This document shows, in pieces, positions 1 through 6,912 of a stretch of DNA of 7,359 nucleotides. Every line of letters begins with the position of its first letter. The first letter of the stretch is position 1. The DNA lies in the NCBI GenBank assembly GCA_021776015.1, contig JAJFGT010000087.1, forward strand, positions 1 to 7,359. Reading direction: 5' to 3'. The notes under the pieces were generated by a model, which worked only from the letters and a program-made list of their open reading frames with translations, searched no databases and was not told the origin of the DNA. The DNA is from Alphaproteobacteria bacterium. GTDB lineage: Bacteria; Pseudomonadota; Alphaproteobacteria; Micavibrionales; Micavibrionaceae. The translations under genes were made by a program, and so were the position numbers.

Positions 1-1089
1 ATCCGCGGCTACAGTAATAGCATCAGAGGGATCAGAGCGAGCACCTAAATGGCGTCGCTCCATTTGTTTAAGGTATAAAGGATCACTCTCCACTTTTTCT
101 AAAATTTTATTCATGATTTTTACAGATTCAATAGGATACTCTCCAGAGGCTGTCTCTGCTGATAGCATTACAGCGTCTGTTCCATCATAAACAGCATTTG
201 CAACATCTGAAGCCTCTGCACGTGTAGGAATTGGGCTTTCAGTCATAGATTCTAGCATTTGTGTTGCAACAACTATTGGCTTCCCACTATCTCGGACTTG
301 ACGAATAACGTGTTTTTGTGTGGCAGGTACATTTTCAGGTGGAATTTCTACTCCCAAATCTCCTCGTGCCAACATAATCCCATCTGCTAAATCAAGAATT
401 TCTGTGAAATATTCAATTGCGGATGGTTTTTCAATTTTAACCATAAGAGCCGCACGCCCTGCGATTAGTTTTTTTGCTTCTATTACATCATCTGGTCTCT
501 GAACAAATGATTGTGCAATCCAGTCAACCCCCATATCTAAGGCAGAGATCATGTCTTTTTTGTCTTTTTCTGTAAAGACAGGGACTGGAAGCATAACATC
601 AGGAATATTAAATCCTTTATGATCGGATAAGGTTTTTCCTGCGATTATTTTCCCAATCAGGTAATCTAACCCTTTTTCAATAATCATAATACGAACTCTT
701 CCATCATCAATCAAGATATGAGCGCCTTTATCCAGCGCCGCTATAACCTCTGGATGAGGCAGTGTCACACGAGATTGATCTCCTTGTGCAGGATCAAGAT
801 CAAAACGGATAATATCTCCTTTTTGGATAAAAATCTGTCCTTCTTTGAAAAGTCCTATACGGAGTTTTGGACCTTGTAAATCTCCAATAATAGAGACGGG
901 GCGTTCATGTTTTTTTTCAAGTGTCCGGATAATATCAAGGCGTTTATGGTGATCCTCGGCAGTCCCATGACTAAAATTTAAACGGAACACATCAACACCT
1001 GCTTGAAAGAGATTCTCTATAGAGTCCACAGTACTAGAGGCAGGGCCAAGTGTTGCAATAATTTTTGTATTTCTATGGCGTATAATCAT
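1..1089 (-). CDS. pyk: Pyruvate kinase, N-terminal 363 residues (C-terminus beyond window edge)
   Basis: Cytosolic pyruvate kinase transfers phosphate from phosphoenolpyruvate to ADP, the last ATP-forming step of glycolysis. The 363 visible residues begin TKIIATLGPAS at 8-18 and contain RLNFSHG (36-42) in the ADP/PEP site. DLQGPKLRIG (70-79) precedes the B domain. The catalytic-lysine signature MVKIEKPSA lies at 216-224, the Mg-binding ARGDLGVEI at 241-249, and ATQMLESM at 275-282. PTRAEASDVANAV (288-300) and GTDAVMLSAETA (303-314) complete the signature. The barrel and B domain are therefore complete. Roughly 110 residues, mostly the C-terminal regulatory domain, lie outside (family length about 470-480). 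The ATG at 1089 is preferred; an in-frame GTG at 1104 exists, and neither has a good Shine-Dalgarno sequence. It lies 60 bases downstream of the 209-residue gene on the same strand, and I see no convincing promoter of its own, so co-transcription is possible. Confidence 0.97.
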   Translation of the reverse strand, partial: MIIRHRNTKIIATLGPASSTVDSIENLFQAGVDVFRLNFSHGTAEDHHKRLDIIRTLEKKHERPVSIIGDLQGPKLRIGLFKEGQIFIQKGDIIRFDLDPAQGDQSRVTLPHPEVIAALDKGAHILIDDGRVRIMIIEKGLDYLIGKIIAGKTLSDHKGFNIPDVMLPVPVFTEKDKKDMISALDMGVDWIAQSFVQRPDDVIEAKKLIAGRAALMVKIEKPSAIEYFTEILDLADGIMLARGDLGVEIPPENVPATQKHVIRQVRDSGKPIVVATQMLESMTESPIPTRAEASDVANAVYDGTDAVMLSAETASGEYPIESVKIMNKILEKVESDPLYLKQMERRHLGARSDPSDAITVAAD

Positions 1090-1149
1090 ATCTATTTCTA
1101 ACACGAGTGAGAGAAAAAAAATAGACGATTTAATACTACTATTATTTAA

Positions 1150-1779
1150 TTAGCTGAGGAGATCAGGGGATGGCGTATCTAGCTCGAGAGGTTTGAATAC
1201 AGCTTTTTGTCCTTGCATATCAAGTGAATGTGTTGGGGATGGACTTAATGCCAATCCTCTCTCATTGGCAACACTCATCTCCTGAACAGCTCCCTCTAAT
1301 GAATCTCCTGCTAGTATGAAGCCTTCTTGGTGCATATAGGCCATACGATCATCATCTGTTATAAGGGGATTTCCATCATCATCTTTCATAACATCATTCG
1401 ATGCAAAAGATCGTGCATTATCTTCCGACATTGCAGCTAATTCTTGAGCTTGAGTAATTGTTTGTTCTGCAAGTTCAGGATTGATACTATTTTGAATAAG
1501 ATGTGTTTTATTAGCCTCAAAATAGGAGATCATACCTGTTTGAAACTCTGTCAGATGGTGAGATACGGATGAATCTCCATGCAAAGCGGCATGCATCATT
1601 TCTTCAGTTTTACTAGCAGACATTTCATGGGGCTCATGATCTTTGTCATATTGGCTATCTCGACGAACACCTGATCGATTGGTATATATATTAGAGTCAA
1701 GACCCGTAAAATTACGAAAAGGGTCATCCGCCGCATTCTGTGGATTTAGCCCTTCATTATCAATTGGTTTCGATGCCAT
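1150..1779 (-). CDS. Unrecognised 209-residue polar protein
   Basis: No family recognised. The product is soluble-looking, rich in Asp, Glu, Ser, Asn and His, with no cysteine or tryptophan, no signal peptide and no membrane segment. The N-terminal 70 or so residues look disordered, residues about 75-130 are likely helical, and the C-terminus (about 175-209) is proline/serine-rich. Residues 19-37 (DPFRNF, then IY, then NRSG) align without gaps with residues 28-46 of the next gene upstream (stop at 1894), and both proteins begin MAS. The start is supported by AAAGGAG at 1791-1797 (11-base spacing) and by an extended -10 promoter at 1808-1816. The gene ends 60 bases before pyk. A secreted or host-directed protein is conceivable from composition only; that is speculation. 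I am confident it is a real gene because of its promoter, SD site and length. Confidence 0.8.
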   Translation of the reverse strand: MASKPIDNEGLNPQNAADDPFRNFTGLDSNIYTNRSGVRRDSQYDKDHEPHEMSASKTEEMMHAALHGDSSVSHHLTEFQTGMISYFEANKTHLIQNSINPELAEQTITQAQELAAMSEDNARSFASNDVMKDDDGNPLITDDDRMAYMHQEGFILAGDSLEGAVQEMSVANERGLALSPSPTHSLDMQGQKAVFKPLELDTPSPDLLS

Positions 1780-1807
1780 AATTTTTTGTTCTCCTTTAAT
1801 CTTTTTG

Positions 1808-1816
1808 ATTATAGCA
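1808..1816 (-). promoter_or_regulatory. Extended -10 promoter for the 209-residue gene
   Basis: On the minus strand this reads TGCTATAAT: a perfect TATAAT (1808-1813) preceded by the TGn extension (1814-1816). The best -35 at 17-base spacing is poor (GTGCAA), as is usual for extended -10 promoters. Transcription would begin near 1801, giving a leader of about 20 bases that carries AAAGGAG at 1791-1797. It shows that the 209-residue gene need not depend on the 112-residue gene upstream. Confidence 0.6.
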
Positions 1817-1893
1817 GAAAAAAGTTAATATTGCACCAATAGCGTGTTAATTCACTGAATCGATAGTCAAAATCAAGAAGGAAGAAGCGCTAG

Positions 1894-2232
1894 TTATATA
1901 AGACTCAAGGATGGACCTGATTGCCCAAGACGTGGCGCTTGTGTCAATTTCTTAAATAAATCACTCATAAATTCAACAAGCGGGGATTGACCCGTCATCA
2001 TAAGATCGTTCACACCTGCAAATGATTGCTGAAGATCCCGCATTTTTCTGGCGGCAAGAATCTCTTCATCACGAAGAACGCGTCCAGCCGCATGCCCACT
2101 TACATTTTTAAAAACGAGGCCACTTGATGTGCTGAAATCAGTCCAAGGATTATAGTGAGGTTTGCGATAAGGTGCCGAAGAACGCGTATGTGATACGGTC
2201 TGTTGCTCTAAACTCTGTGCATAGCTAGCCAT
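1894..2232 (-). CDS. Unrecognised 112-residue protein sharing an N-terminal motif with its neighbour
   Basis: No family recognised. It is a small, slightly basic protein with no cysteine, signal peptide or membrane segment. Residues 1-27 are polar and probably flexible. Residues 28-46 (NPWTDF, then VF, then NVSG) match residues 19-37 of the downstream 209-residue protein. Residues about 53-75 and 84-98 look helical, and the C-terminus is Gly/Ser/Leu-rich. The reading frame is open upstream to an ATG at 2319, but the start is placed at 2232. AAGGAG sits 6 bases before this ATG, and the -10 and -35 boxes of a near-consensus promoter occupy 2291-2319, so the longer start would lie within the promoter. 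The gene is 114 bases upstream of the 209-residue gene, with no clear terminator between them. Confidence 0.78.
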   Translation of the reverse strand: MASYAQSLEQQTVSHTRSSAPYRKPHYNPWTDFSTSSGLVFKNVSGHAAGRVLRDEEILAARKMRDLQQSFAGVNDLMMTGQSPLVEFMSDLFKKLTQAPRLGQSGPSLSLI

Positions 2233-2238
2233 GTTTAT

Positions 2239-2244
2239 CTCCTT
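2239..2244 (-). promoter_or_regulatory. Shine-Dalgarno site that fixes the start at 2232
   Basis: AAGGAG on the minus strand lies 6 bases before the ATG at 2232. No comparable site precedes the upstream in-frame ATG at 2319. This sets the protein at 112 residues rather than 141. Confidence 0.75.
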
Positions 2245-2290
2245 ACCTAGTTTATCTGTTGCGTACTGATACAATCTAAACTCAGAATGG

Positions 2291-2319
2291 ATTATAACTG
2301 AAATCCCAAACAATTTCAA
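2291..2319 (-). promoter_or_regulatory. Near-consensus sigma70-type promoter for the 112-residue gene
   Basis: The minus strand reads TTGAAA (2314-2319), a 17-base spacer, and a perfect TATAAT (2291-2296). This is five of six at -35, six of six at -10, and ideal spacing. The predicted start is near 2284, leaving a leader of about 52 bases before the ATG at 2232. It is the best promoter I can see in the window and faces away from sucC. Confidence 0.75.
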
Positions 2320-2352
2320 TCCTTTTTCGTTTTTTTCCTTGGATTGCTTTTA

Positions 2353-2382
2353 TTGCATTCGTCTCTTCATAGCACTTATTTT
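2353..2382 (+). promoter_or_regulatory. Possible promoter for sucCD
   Basis: TTGCAT (2353-2358) and TATTTT (2377-2382) are separated by 18 bases on the plus strand, in the divergent intergenic region and about 85 bases before the sucC start. Each box is an imperfect match in very AT-rich DNA, so the call is tentative. Some promoter must lie here, since the gene to the left is divergent. Confidence 0.3.
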
Positions 2383-2467
2383 TATCATTTTATCCTTTTG
2401 CCATCAAAGAAGGCATGTTAAAAACTAAGTGTGAGTGAATTCAAACACAATAAGGATAAATTTCATT

Positions 2468-3670
2468 ATGAATGTACATGAATACCAAGGAAAAGAGTTA
2501 TTGAAAGACTACGGAGTGGCCATTCCAGATGGGCTTGTTGCCTTTCATGTAGAAGACGCTGTGCGTGCCGCCGAAACATTACCCGGACCCCTTTATGTTG
2601 TGAAAGCTCAAATCCATGCTGGAGGGCGTGGTGCAGGATATTTCAAGAATAATCCAGAGGGCAAAGGTGGCGTTCGTCTTTGCAAAACCTTAGATGAAGT
2701 TCGAAATGCTGCAGAAGCAATGTTTGGGCAAATTCTTGTTACAAAACAAACAGGAGAATCAGGGAAAGAAGTCCAACGACTTTATATCACTGATGGTGTT
2801 GATATTGAGAAAGAGTATTACTGCTCTCTCCTTTTGGATCGTGCCACGTCTTGGTTAACATTTATTGTCTCCACAGAAGGTGGTATGGATATTGAAGAAG
2901 TTGCCGAAAATCATCCTGAAAAAATTCTTAAAGTTTCTATTGATCCCGCAACGGGGATGCAATCCTACCATGCACGCCGACTAGCATTTGGATTAGGATT
3001 AAAGAAAGAGGCTATGAAAAGCGCTGGGAGATTCTTTATGGCCCTCTATAAAGCCTTTAATGAACTAGATGCCTCCATTATTGAGATCAACCCCATGATT
3101 GTTACAGATCAAAATGAAGTGATGGCACTAGATGCAAAACTTAATTTTGATGATAGCGCCCTCTATCGCCAGAAAAAAGTGGCGGATATGCACGATGAGA
3201 CAGAAGATGACCCCAAAGAACTAGAAGCTCACAAATATGATTTATCCTATGTATCTCTGGATGGAAATATTGGTTGTATGGTCAATGGAGCAGGACTTGC
3301 GATGGCCACTATGGATATTATCAAACTTTGTGGGGGCGAACCTGCAAATTTCTTGGATGTCGGGGGCGGCGCTGATAAAGAAAAAGTTACGGCTGCTTTT
3401 AAGATTATTTTATCTGACCCAAAGGTTGAAGGTGTTTTAGTGAACATTTTTGGAGGTATCATGAAATGTGACATTATTGCTGAAGGCATTGTTGCCGCAG
3501 CAAAAGATGTCTCTCTCAGTGTTCCTCTTGTCGTTCGCTTGGCAGGAACAAATGTAGAAAAGGGCAAAGAAATTCTTTCAAACTCTGGTCTTCCTATTAT
3601 TCCAGCCAGTGATTTAGGCGATGCCGCAGAAAAAATTGTTGCTGCCACCCAACACTCAAAAGTTGCTTAA
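2468..3670 (+). CDS. sucC: Succinyl-CoA synthetase (ADP/GDP-forming), beta subunit
   Basis: The beta subunit binds nucleotide and, with SucD, interconverts succinyl-CoA and succinate while forming ATP or GTP in the cytosolic TCA cycle. The 400-residue product starts [12 protein letters not shown]. It has the ATP-grasp fold with [12 protein letters not shown] (44-55), STEGG (135-139), the metal-binding segments EINPM (206-210) and LDAKL (221-225), and the C-terminal ligase domain. That domain contains [15 protein letters not shown] (265-279), [12 protein letters not shown] (291-302) and [11 protein letters not shown] (325-335). An insertion after GGRG (about 56-67, ending GKGG) is absent from E. 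coli SucC (388 residues) and typical of alphaproteobacterial forms. The ATG at 2468 is chosen over an in-frame GTG at 2435 because it gives the family N-terminus and AAGGA lies at 2452-2456. sucD follows after 27 bases. Confidence 0.98.
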   Translation: MNVHEYQGKELLKDYGVAIPDGLVAFHVEDAVRAAETLPGPLYVVKAQIHAGGRGAGYFKNNPEGKGGVRLCKTLDEVRNAAEAMFGQILVTKQTGESGKEVQRLYITDGVDIEKEYYCSLLLDRATSWLTFIVSTEGGMDIEEVAENHPEKILKVSIDPATGMQSYHARRLAFGLGLKKEAMKSAGRFFMALYKAFNELDASIIEINPMIVTDQNEVMALDAKLNFDDSALYRQKKVADMHDETEDDPKELEAHKYDLSYVSLDGNIGCMVNGAGLAMATMDIIKLCGGEPANFLDVGGGADKEKVTAAFKIILSDPKVEGVLVNIFGGIMKCDIIAEGIVAAAKDVSLSVPLVVRLAGTNVEKGKEILSNSGLPIIPASDLGDAAEKIVAATQHSKVA

Positions 3671-3697
3671 CTTGCCTAAACATAAAGGATTTTTAAA

Positions 3698-4588
3698 ATG
3701 TCAGTACTTGTAAACAAAAATACAAAAGTTATTTGTCAGGGATTCACGGGATCTCAAGGGACATTCCATAGCCAACAAGCTATGGATTACGGTACCAAAA
3801 TGGTAGGGGGAGTCACTCCTAATAAAGGTGGACAAGATCATCTTGGACTTCCTGTTTTTAATACAGTCGCTGAGGCGCGAGCAAAAACTGGCTGTAATGC
3901 CTCTGTTATTTACGTTCCTCCTCCTTTTGCAGGAGATGCTATTTTGGAAGCTATTGATGCAGATATTGAACTTATCGTCTGTATTACAGAAGGAATCCCT
4001 GTAAAAGATATGGTTACAGTTCGTCGAGCGATAGAAGGTTCAAAATCCCGTTTAATTGGCCCCAACTGTCCTGGAATTATTACACCCGATGAATGTAAAA
4101 TAGGTATTATGCCGGGGCATATCCATACACGTGGAAATATAGGAATTATCTCTCGCTCTGGAACTTTGACCTATGAAGCGGTGGCACAAACAGGTGCTGT
4201 CGGTCTGGGACAATCAACTTGTATTGGAATTGGTGGAGATCCTGTTAATGGAACAAATTTCATAGATTGCCTTGAGCTTTTCATGGACGATGATGAAACA
4301 GAAGCTATTTTGATGATCGGAGAAATTGGAGGAACAGCGGAAATTGAAGCTGCTGAATACTATAAATCTCTCAAACATAAAAAACCAATTGCTGGATTTA
4401 TTGCAGGAGCAACGGCTCCCGCTGGGAAACGTATGGGACATGCAGGAGCGATTATTTCTGGAGGAGATGACACAGCAGAAGCCAAAATGGAAATGATGCG
4501 CTCATGTGGCTTTGTTGTATCTGAATCTCCTGCTGGTTTAGGAAATGCGGTTGTCGAGGCACTTTCAAAGAAAGTACGCGCTGCATAA
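3698..4588 (+). CDS. sucD: Succinyl-CoA synthetase, alpha subunit
   Basis: The alpha subunit binds CoA and carries the phosphohistidine intermediate of succinyl-CoA synthetase, in complex with SucC. The 296 residues match the usual family length (about 290). Visible features are the CoA-binding Rossmann segment [10 protein letters not shown] (15-24), PPPFAGDAI (74-82) and GPNCPGII (121-128). The first signature runs from SRSGTLTYE (152-160) to IGIGGDP (176-182). The active-site signature [16 protein letters not shown] (237-252) has the phosphorylated His at 248. GEIGG (208-212) is also conserved. AAAGGA at 3684-3689 precedes the ATG by 8 bases. It is certainly co-transcribed with sucC. The next gene starts 40 bases downstream with no terminator between. 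Confidence 0.98.
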   Translation: MSVLVNKNTKVICQGFTGSQGTFHSQQAMDYGTKMVGGVTPNKGGQDHLGLPVFNTVAEARAKTGCNASVIYVPPPFAGDAILEAIDADIELIVCITEGIPVKDMVTVRRAIEGSKSRLIGPNCPGIITPDECKIGIMPGHIHTRGNIGIISRSGTLTYEAVAQTGAVGLGQSTCIGIGGDPVNGTNFIDCLELFMDDDETEAILMIGEIGGTAEIEAAEYYKSLKHKKPIAGFIAGATAPAGKRMGHAGAIISGGDDTAEAKMEMMRSCGFVVSESPAGLGNAVVEALSKKVRAA

Positions 4589-4628
4589 ATCTATTGTCGT
4601 CCTTATTAATGCTTGATAGAGTAACCCC

Positions 4629-5297
4629 ATGATTGATTTTACTACCTTTTCTTCTCATGAAAAAGACCTACTCATTCGCCTTCCTTATCGTGTAGGAATG
4701 TGGCTATCTGAAAGTGATGCTGGGGGTGGAGATGAGGCTGCTTTTCAAGAAAAGCAGGCTCTACAATCTATTATTATTGCCTATGCAGAAGATTTTTGTA
4801 AATCCGAAGCTGCACAGTTAATTATGGAACAAACAATCCGCCATAAAGACAGTTGGGATTCATGGAACGAAAATATTGAATCCGTTCCTGATGAATGTCG
4901 AGAAGCTATGATCACTTTGTCTCGGACTCTTCCTTTAAAAGAACTCTCTTCCTTTAAAGATAACCTCATAGAAATTGCCTATAGTGTTGCTATGGTCTAT
5001 CGTGAGTTTGATGACGAGGCTTCTTTTGGAGAACGTCTTAAAACCTATATAACACTTTGGATTGAAAGACTTCAGGCTTTTTTACAAGGGAACGCTATCC
5101 AGTCACAAGATGAAATTTTGAATATTAGCCCTCATGAACGAAAGGCTCTTGACGAACTCACAGCCATTTTTTCAGAGGTTTTTTCTGATATCTTTATCCA
5201 ACAAAACCCAGAAGAAGCTCCAAAAGAAGACTTGGTACAAGTCTCAGAAGATGTCTCAGAGGGCGATGTAGAAGAAATAATAGAGGCAAAGTCGTAA
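4629..5297 (+). CDS. Unrecognised 222-residue protein, paralogue of the next gene; possibly TerB-like
   Basis: Function unknown. It is a mostly helical soluble protein. It has an N-terminal block YRVGMWLSESD (20-30) followed by a Gly/Asp/Glu loop, RHKDSWDSW (71-79), SFKDNLIEIAYSVA (108-121) with YREFD (124-128), and ISPHERKALDEL (166-177). A Glu-rich tail (about 192-222) is absent from its neighbour. The same blocks recur in order in the 177-residue product of the next gene, with Tyr20, Trp25, Ser27 and Asp30 at identical residue numbers, which supports this start. The hydrophobic helix followed by an acidic loop and a helix resembles the TerB-like helical fold; that is a pattern impression, not a demonstrated homology. 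The start has no strong Shine-Dalgarno site. Being 40 bases after sucD, it may be expressed from the sucCD transcript. Confidence 0.85.
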   Translation: MIDFTTFSSHEKDLLIRLPYRVGMWLSESDAGGGDEAAFQEKQALQSIIIAYAEDFCKSEAAQLIMEQTIRHKDSWDSWNENIESVPDECREAMITLSRTLPLKELSSFKDNLIEIAYSVAMVYREFDDEASFGERLKTYITLWIERLQAFLQGNAIQSQDEILNISPHERKALDELTAIFSEVFSDIFIQQNPEEAPKEDLVQVSEDVSEGDVEEIIEAKS

Positions 5298-5316
5298 AAC
5301 GAAAGATGTATATATT

Positions 5317-5850
5317 ATGAGTGATATCGGCGTATTTGTTCCTGAAGAGCAAGAATTTTTGATCAGTATTTTCTATAAAGTTGGCGTATGGATGAGTTAT
5401 GCTGATGACGATGAAGGGGATGATGAAGGAGCGTCTGATGCCGAAGAAGAAAAAGTTCTTATACAGGTTCTTAATACCCTCTCAAAAAAAAATAAGAAAA
5501 GCCCTTTTATTGCACATCTAACAGCAGAAGCTGCTCGCCATACAACCTCTCATAAGCGTTGGGCCCATGAATCTGACACTACCATTGCGGATGCCGTCAA
5601 AGGTGGAAAAATGATTAAAGCACAGATGAGTCCTGAAGATTTAGCCTTGTATAAATCAGCCCTTAAAGAAACAGCTCAAGCCGTTGCCACAGCCTTTCGA
5701 GAAGGGGATCAAGGAGAAAAAAATTGGGGAGAAAAAATACAAAACACCCTCTTTAAGCTCACGAATAAATCCCTCCATACAGAACAAAGTATTTCTCCTG
5801 CAGAAGACAATGCCCTCACTGAGCTTTTTGAAGCTCTAAAAAGCATATAG
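5317..5850 (+). CDS. Unrecognised 177-residue protein, paralogue of the preceding gene; possibly TerB-like
   Basis: Function unknown. Shared blocks with the preceding protein are YKVGVWMSYAD (20-30), RHTTSHKRW (74-82), YKSALKETAQAVA (112-124) with FREGD (127-131), WGEKI (137-141) and ISPAEDNALTEL (159-170). The segment after the first block (30-46) is strikingly acidic, with about eleven Asp/Glu, and could be a flexible or metal-binding loop (inference). It lacks the Glu-rich C-terminal tail of its partner. It lies 19 bases after the preceding stop, with only a weak purine-rich stretch (GAAAG, 5301-5305) before the ATG. The order suggests a tandem duplication within the sucCD transcript. No membrane segment or signal peptide is visible. 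Confidence 0.85.
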   Translation: MSDIGVFVPEEQEFLISIFYKVGVWMSYADDDEGDDEGASDAEEEKVLIQVLNTLSKKNKKSPFIAHLTAEAARHTTSHKRWAHESDTTIADAVKGGKMIKAQMSPEDLALYKSALKETAQAVATAFREGDQGEKNWGEKIQNTLFKLTNKSLHTEQSISPAEDNALTELFEALKSI

Positions 5851-5940
5851 ATTTCTTTTATCCTCAATTTTTAAATTTTCCTTGCTCTTAATATACGTAC
5901 AAAGTATTTCGTGCCCGATCAATTTTGGAGCGAATAGTTA

Positions 5941-5970
5941 TTGCTTATTTTTATGGAAATATAGTAAAAT
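5941..5970 (+). promoter_or_regulatory. Possible promoter for the 199-residue gene
   Basis: TTGCTT (5941-5946) and TAAAAT (5965-5970) are separated by 18 bases, about 48 bases before the ATG at 6018. Each hexamer has one or two mismatches to consensus and the background is AT-rich, so the call is moderate. It would separate this gene from the sucCD group. The rest of the 167-base gap shows nothing definite. Confidence 0.4.
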
Positions 5971-5993
5971 GACTCAACCTTGGTTTCTATATT

Positions 5994-6009
5994 TTTGTTT
6001 TTAAACAAA
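5994..6009 (+). repeat. Short perfect dyad just before the 199-residue gene
   Basis: TTTGTTT and AAACAAA form a 7-base perfect inverted repeat around two T residues, ending 8 bases before the ATG at 6018. It occupies the place where a Shine-Dalgarno site would be, and none is present. It could be an operator or simply AT-rich chance symmetry. Confidence 0.35.
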
Positions 6010-6017
6010 TAGATACC

Positions 6018-6617
6018 ATGAATCATTTGCAAGATATAAAGACTTTAAGATATCTTGATGGGATGATAGATAAAATTTTACACCTTGATACGATCAAAAA
6101 AAGTAGAGCACGAGCTTTAGCAAAACCAAATTTTTTAAAGCTAAGGTTTAGTGCTGTAGATGAAGAGTCTAAGCGCATTAAAGAATCAGAGGAGCAAGAG
6201 CGTAAAGAACAAGAACAAGAATACGAGGAAAAACTTCAAACCTATATGGAGGACAACTTTTGTTCTCGTGAAGATGCTATCAATAGAATTGGAGAGCAGG
6301 ATAAACAATTAAGAATACGATATGGGTATGTGGAAGAGCATGAGAAAGAAATGCGAAAACAGCTTGGCGCATATGCCGCAGCAGGATTTGATGAATGTCA
6401 CACATTGGGTATTAGATATCGCTCTGAAGTCTATGGATTGCTATCCTATATTAAAGGAGAATGGGAAGGAAGAATCAGCGATGATCCTAAAGACTGGGTT
6501 TTTCATAGTTTAAAATGGGATTTAGATTATCAGATAGATGCGCTAGAAACCTTACGCACAGAACTCACAAATAGAATTGATACTCTTAACCATAATAAGA
6601 ATTCTGATCCACTCTAA
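6018..6617 (+). CDS. Unrecognised 199-residue charged protein with coiled coil
   Basis: No family recognised. The N-terminus (1-45) is basic and helical, ending RARALAKP. Residues about 46-75 are dominated by Glu, Lys, Gln and Arg and form a likely coiled coil. Residues 76-112 continue as charged helix. A less charged region with GAYAAAGFDECHTLGI (117-132) and SYIKGEW (143-149) follows, then a final helix with regular leucines at about 170-191. There is no signal peptide or membrane segment. A possible promoter lies at 5941-5970, but no Shine-Dalgarno site precedes the ATG. Its stop overlaps the end of the convergent broken gene on the minus strand by 3 bases (6615-6616 shared, plus flank). 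It is a real coding frame judged by length and codon composition; its role cannot be stated. Confidence 0.75.
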   Translation: MNHLQDIKTLRYLDGMIDKILHLDTIKKSRARALAKPNFLKLRFSAVDEESKRIKESEEQERKEQEQEYEEKLQTYMEDNFCSREDAINRIGEQDKQLRIRYGYVEEHEKEMRKQLGAYAAAGFDECHTLGIRYRSEVYGLLSYIKGEWEGRISDDPKDWVFHSLKWDLDYQIDALETLRTELTNRIDTLNHNKNSDPL

Positions 6618-6873
6618 AGTTTTATCCTTGGAACAAGGGTACGGATAATATCAGGATTGGTAATCGGCACTACAGTATATTGATTCAACTCTCTTTGTTG
6701 GGCTACTGACAAATCTCCCTGAAATACAATTCGAGTGGCCTCCGTACAGCTATTTCCAGAACAGACAAGAACTTGTGCGGCATTAAGGTCTCAGGACAAT
6801 CAAAATGACCATCTAAATCCCCTGCAAATCTTATTTCATAGGCATGGATATCATCTCCAATTACTTCACTCAT
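6614..6873 (-). pseudogene. Frameshifted gene for an unrecognised protein of about 86 residues
   Basis: The frame opens with an ATG at 6873, 7 bases after AAGGA (6881-6885), and encodes MSEVIGDD onward with GDL at 18-20 and CPETL at 26-30. Read directly it stops at 6703-6705 after 56 codons. However, from about 6784 the codons become GC-rich at third positions, unlike the rest of the window, while the -1 frame becomes normal. That frame runs open (AAQVLVCSGNSC, RIVFQGDLS, ending VPRIKL) to a TAG at 6614-6616. One missing base in a TTAA run near 6784 explains this. Restoring it gives 86 residues and a CP-x10-C spacing equal to that of the neighbouring 78-residue protein. No canonical slippery heptamer is present, so a real mutation or a sequencing error is likelier than programmed frameshifting. 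It lies 39 bases downstream of the 78-residue gene. Function unknown. Confidence 0.7.
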
Positions 6874-6912
6874 TGCATTTTCCTTATTTTTCCACTCTAT
6901 TTTCTGGATATA

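Noticed and set aside
320..502. Plus-strand 60-codon frame inside pyk
   Set aside because: It lies fully antisense to well-conserved pyruvate kinase sequence.
1090..1149. Promoter for pyk in the 60-base gap
   Set aside because: AT-rich -10-like strings occur, but no acceptable -35 box at 16-18 bases was found.
1365..1410. Asp-rich segment DDDGNPLITDDD in the 209-residue protein as a calcium-binding loop
   Set aside because: The Asp and Gly spacing does not fit an EF-hand loop: the first loop position is Met and the hydrophobic position is Pro.
3247..3648. Minus-strand 133-codon frame inside sucC
   Set aside because: It is antisense to strongly conserved SucC signature regions, with no promoter or ribosome-binding site; a shadow frame.
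5823..5844. Possible terminator hairpin GCTTTTT / AAAAAGC at the end of the 177-residue gene
   Set aside because: The 7-base stem is almost all A-T, lies inside the coding sequence, and is followed by ATATAG rather than a T run.
6626..6638. CCTTG-gaa-CAAGG hairpin just after the 199-residue gene
   Set aside because: Only 5 base pairs, no T run on either strand, and it lies in the coding part of the repaired minus-strand gene.
6781..6793. Programmed -1 frameshift site in the broken small gene
   Set aside because: No X XXY YYZ heptamer exists in the incoming frame and no stable downstream hairpin was seen, so a simple base loss is favoured.
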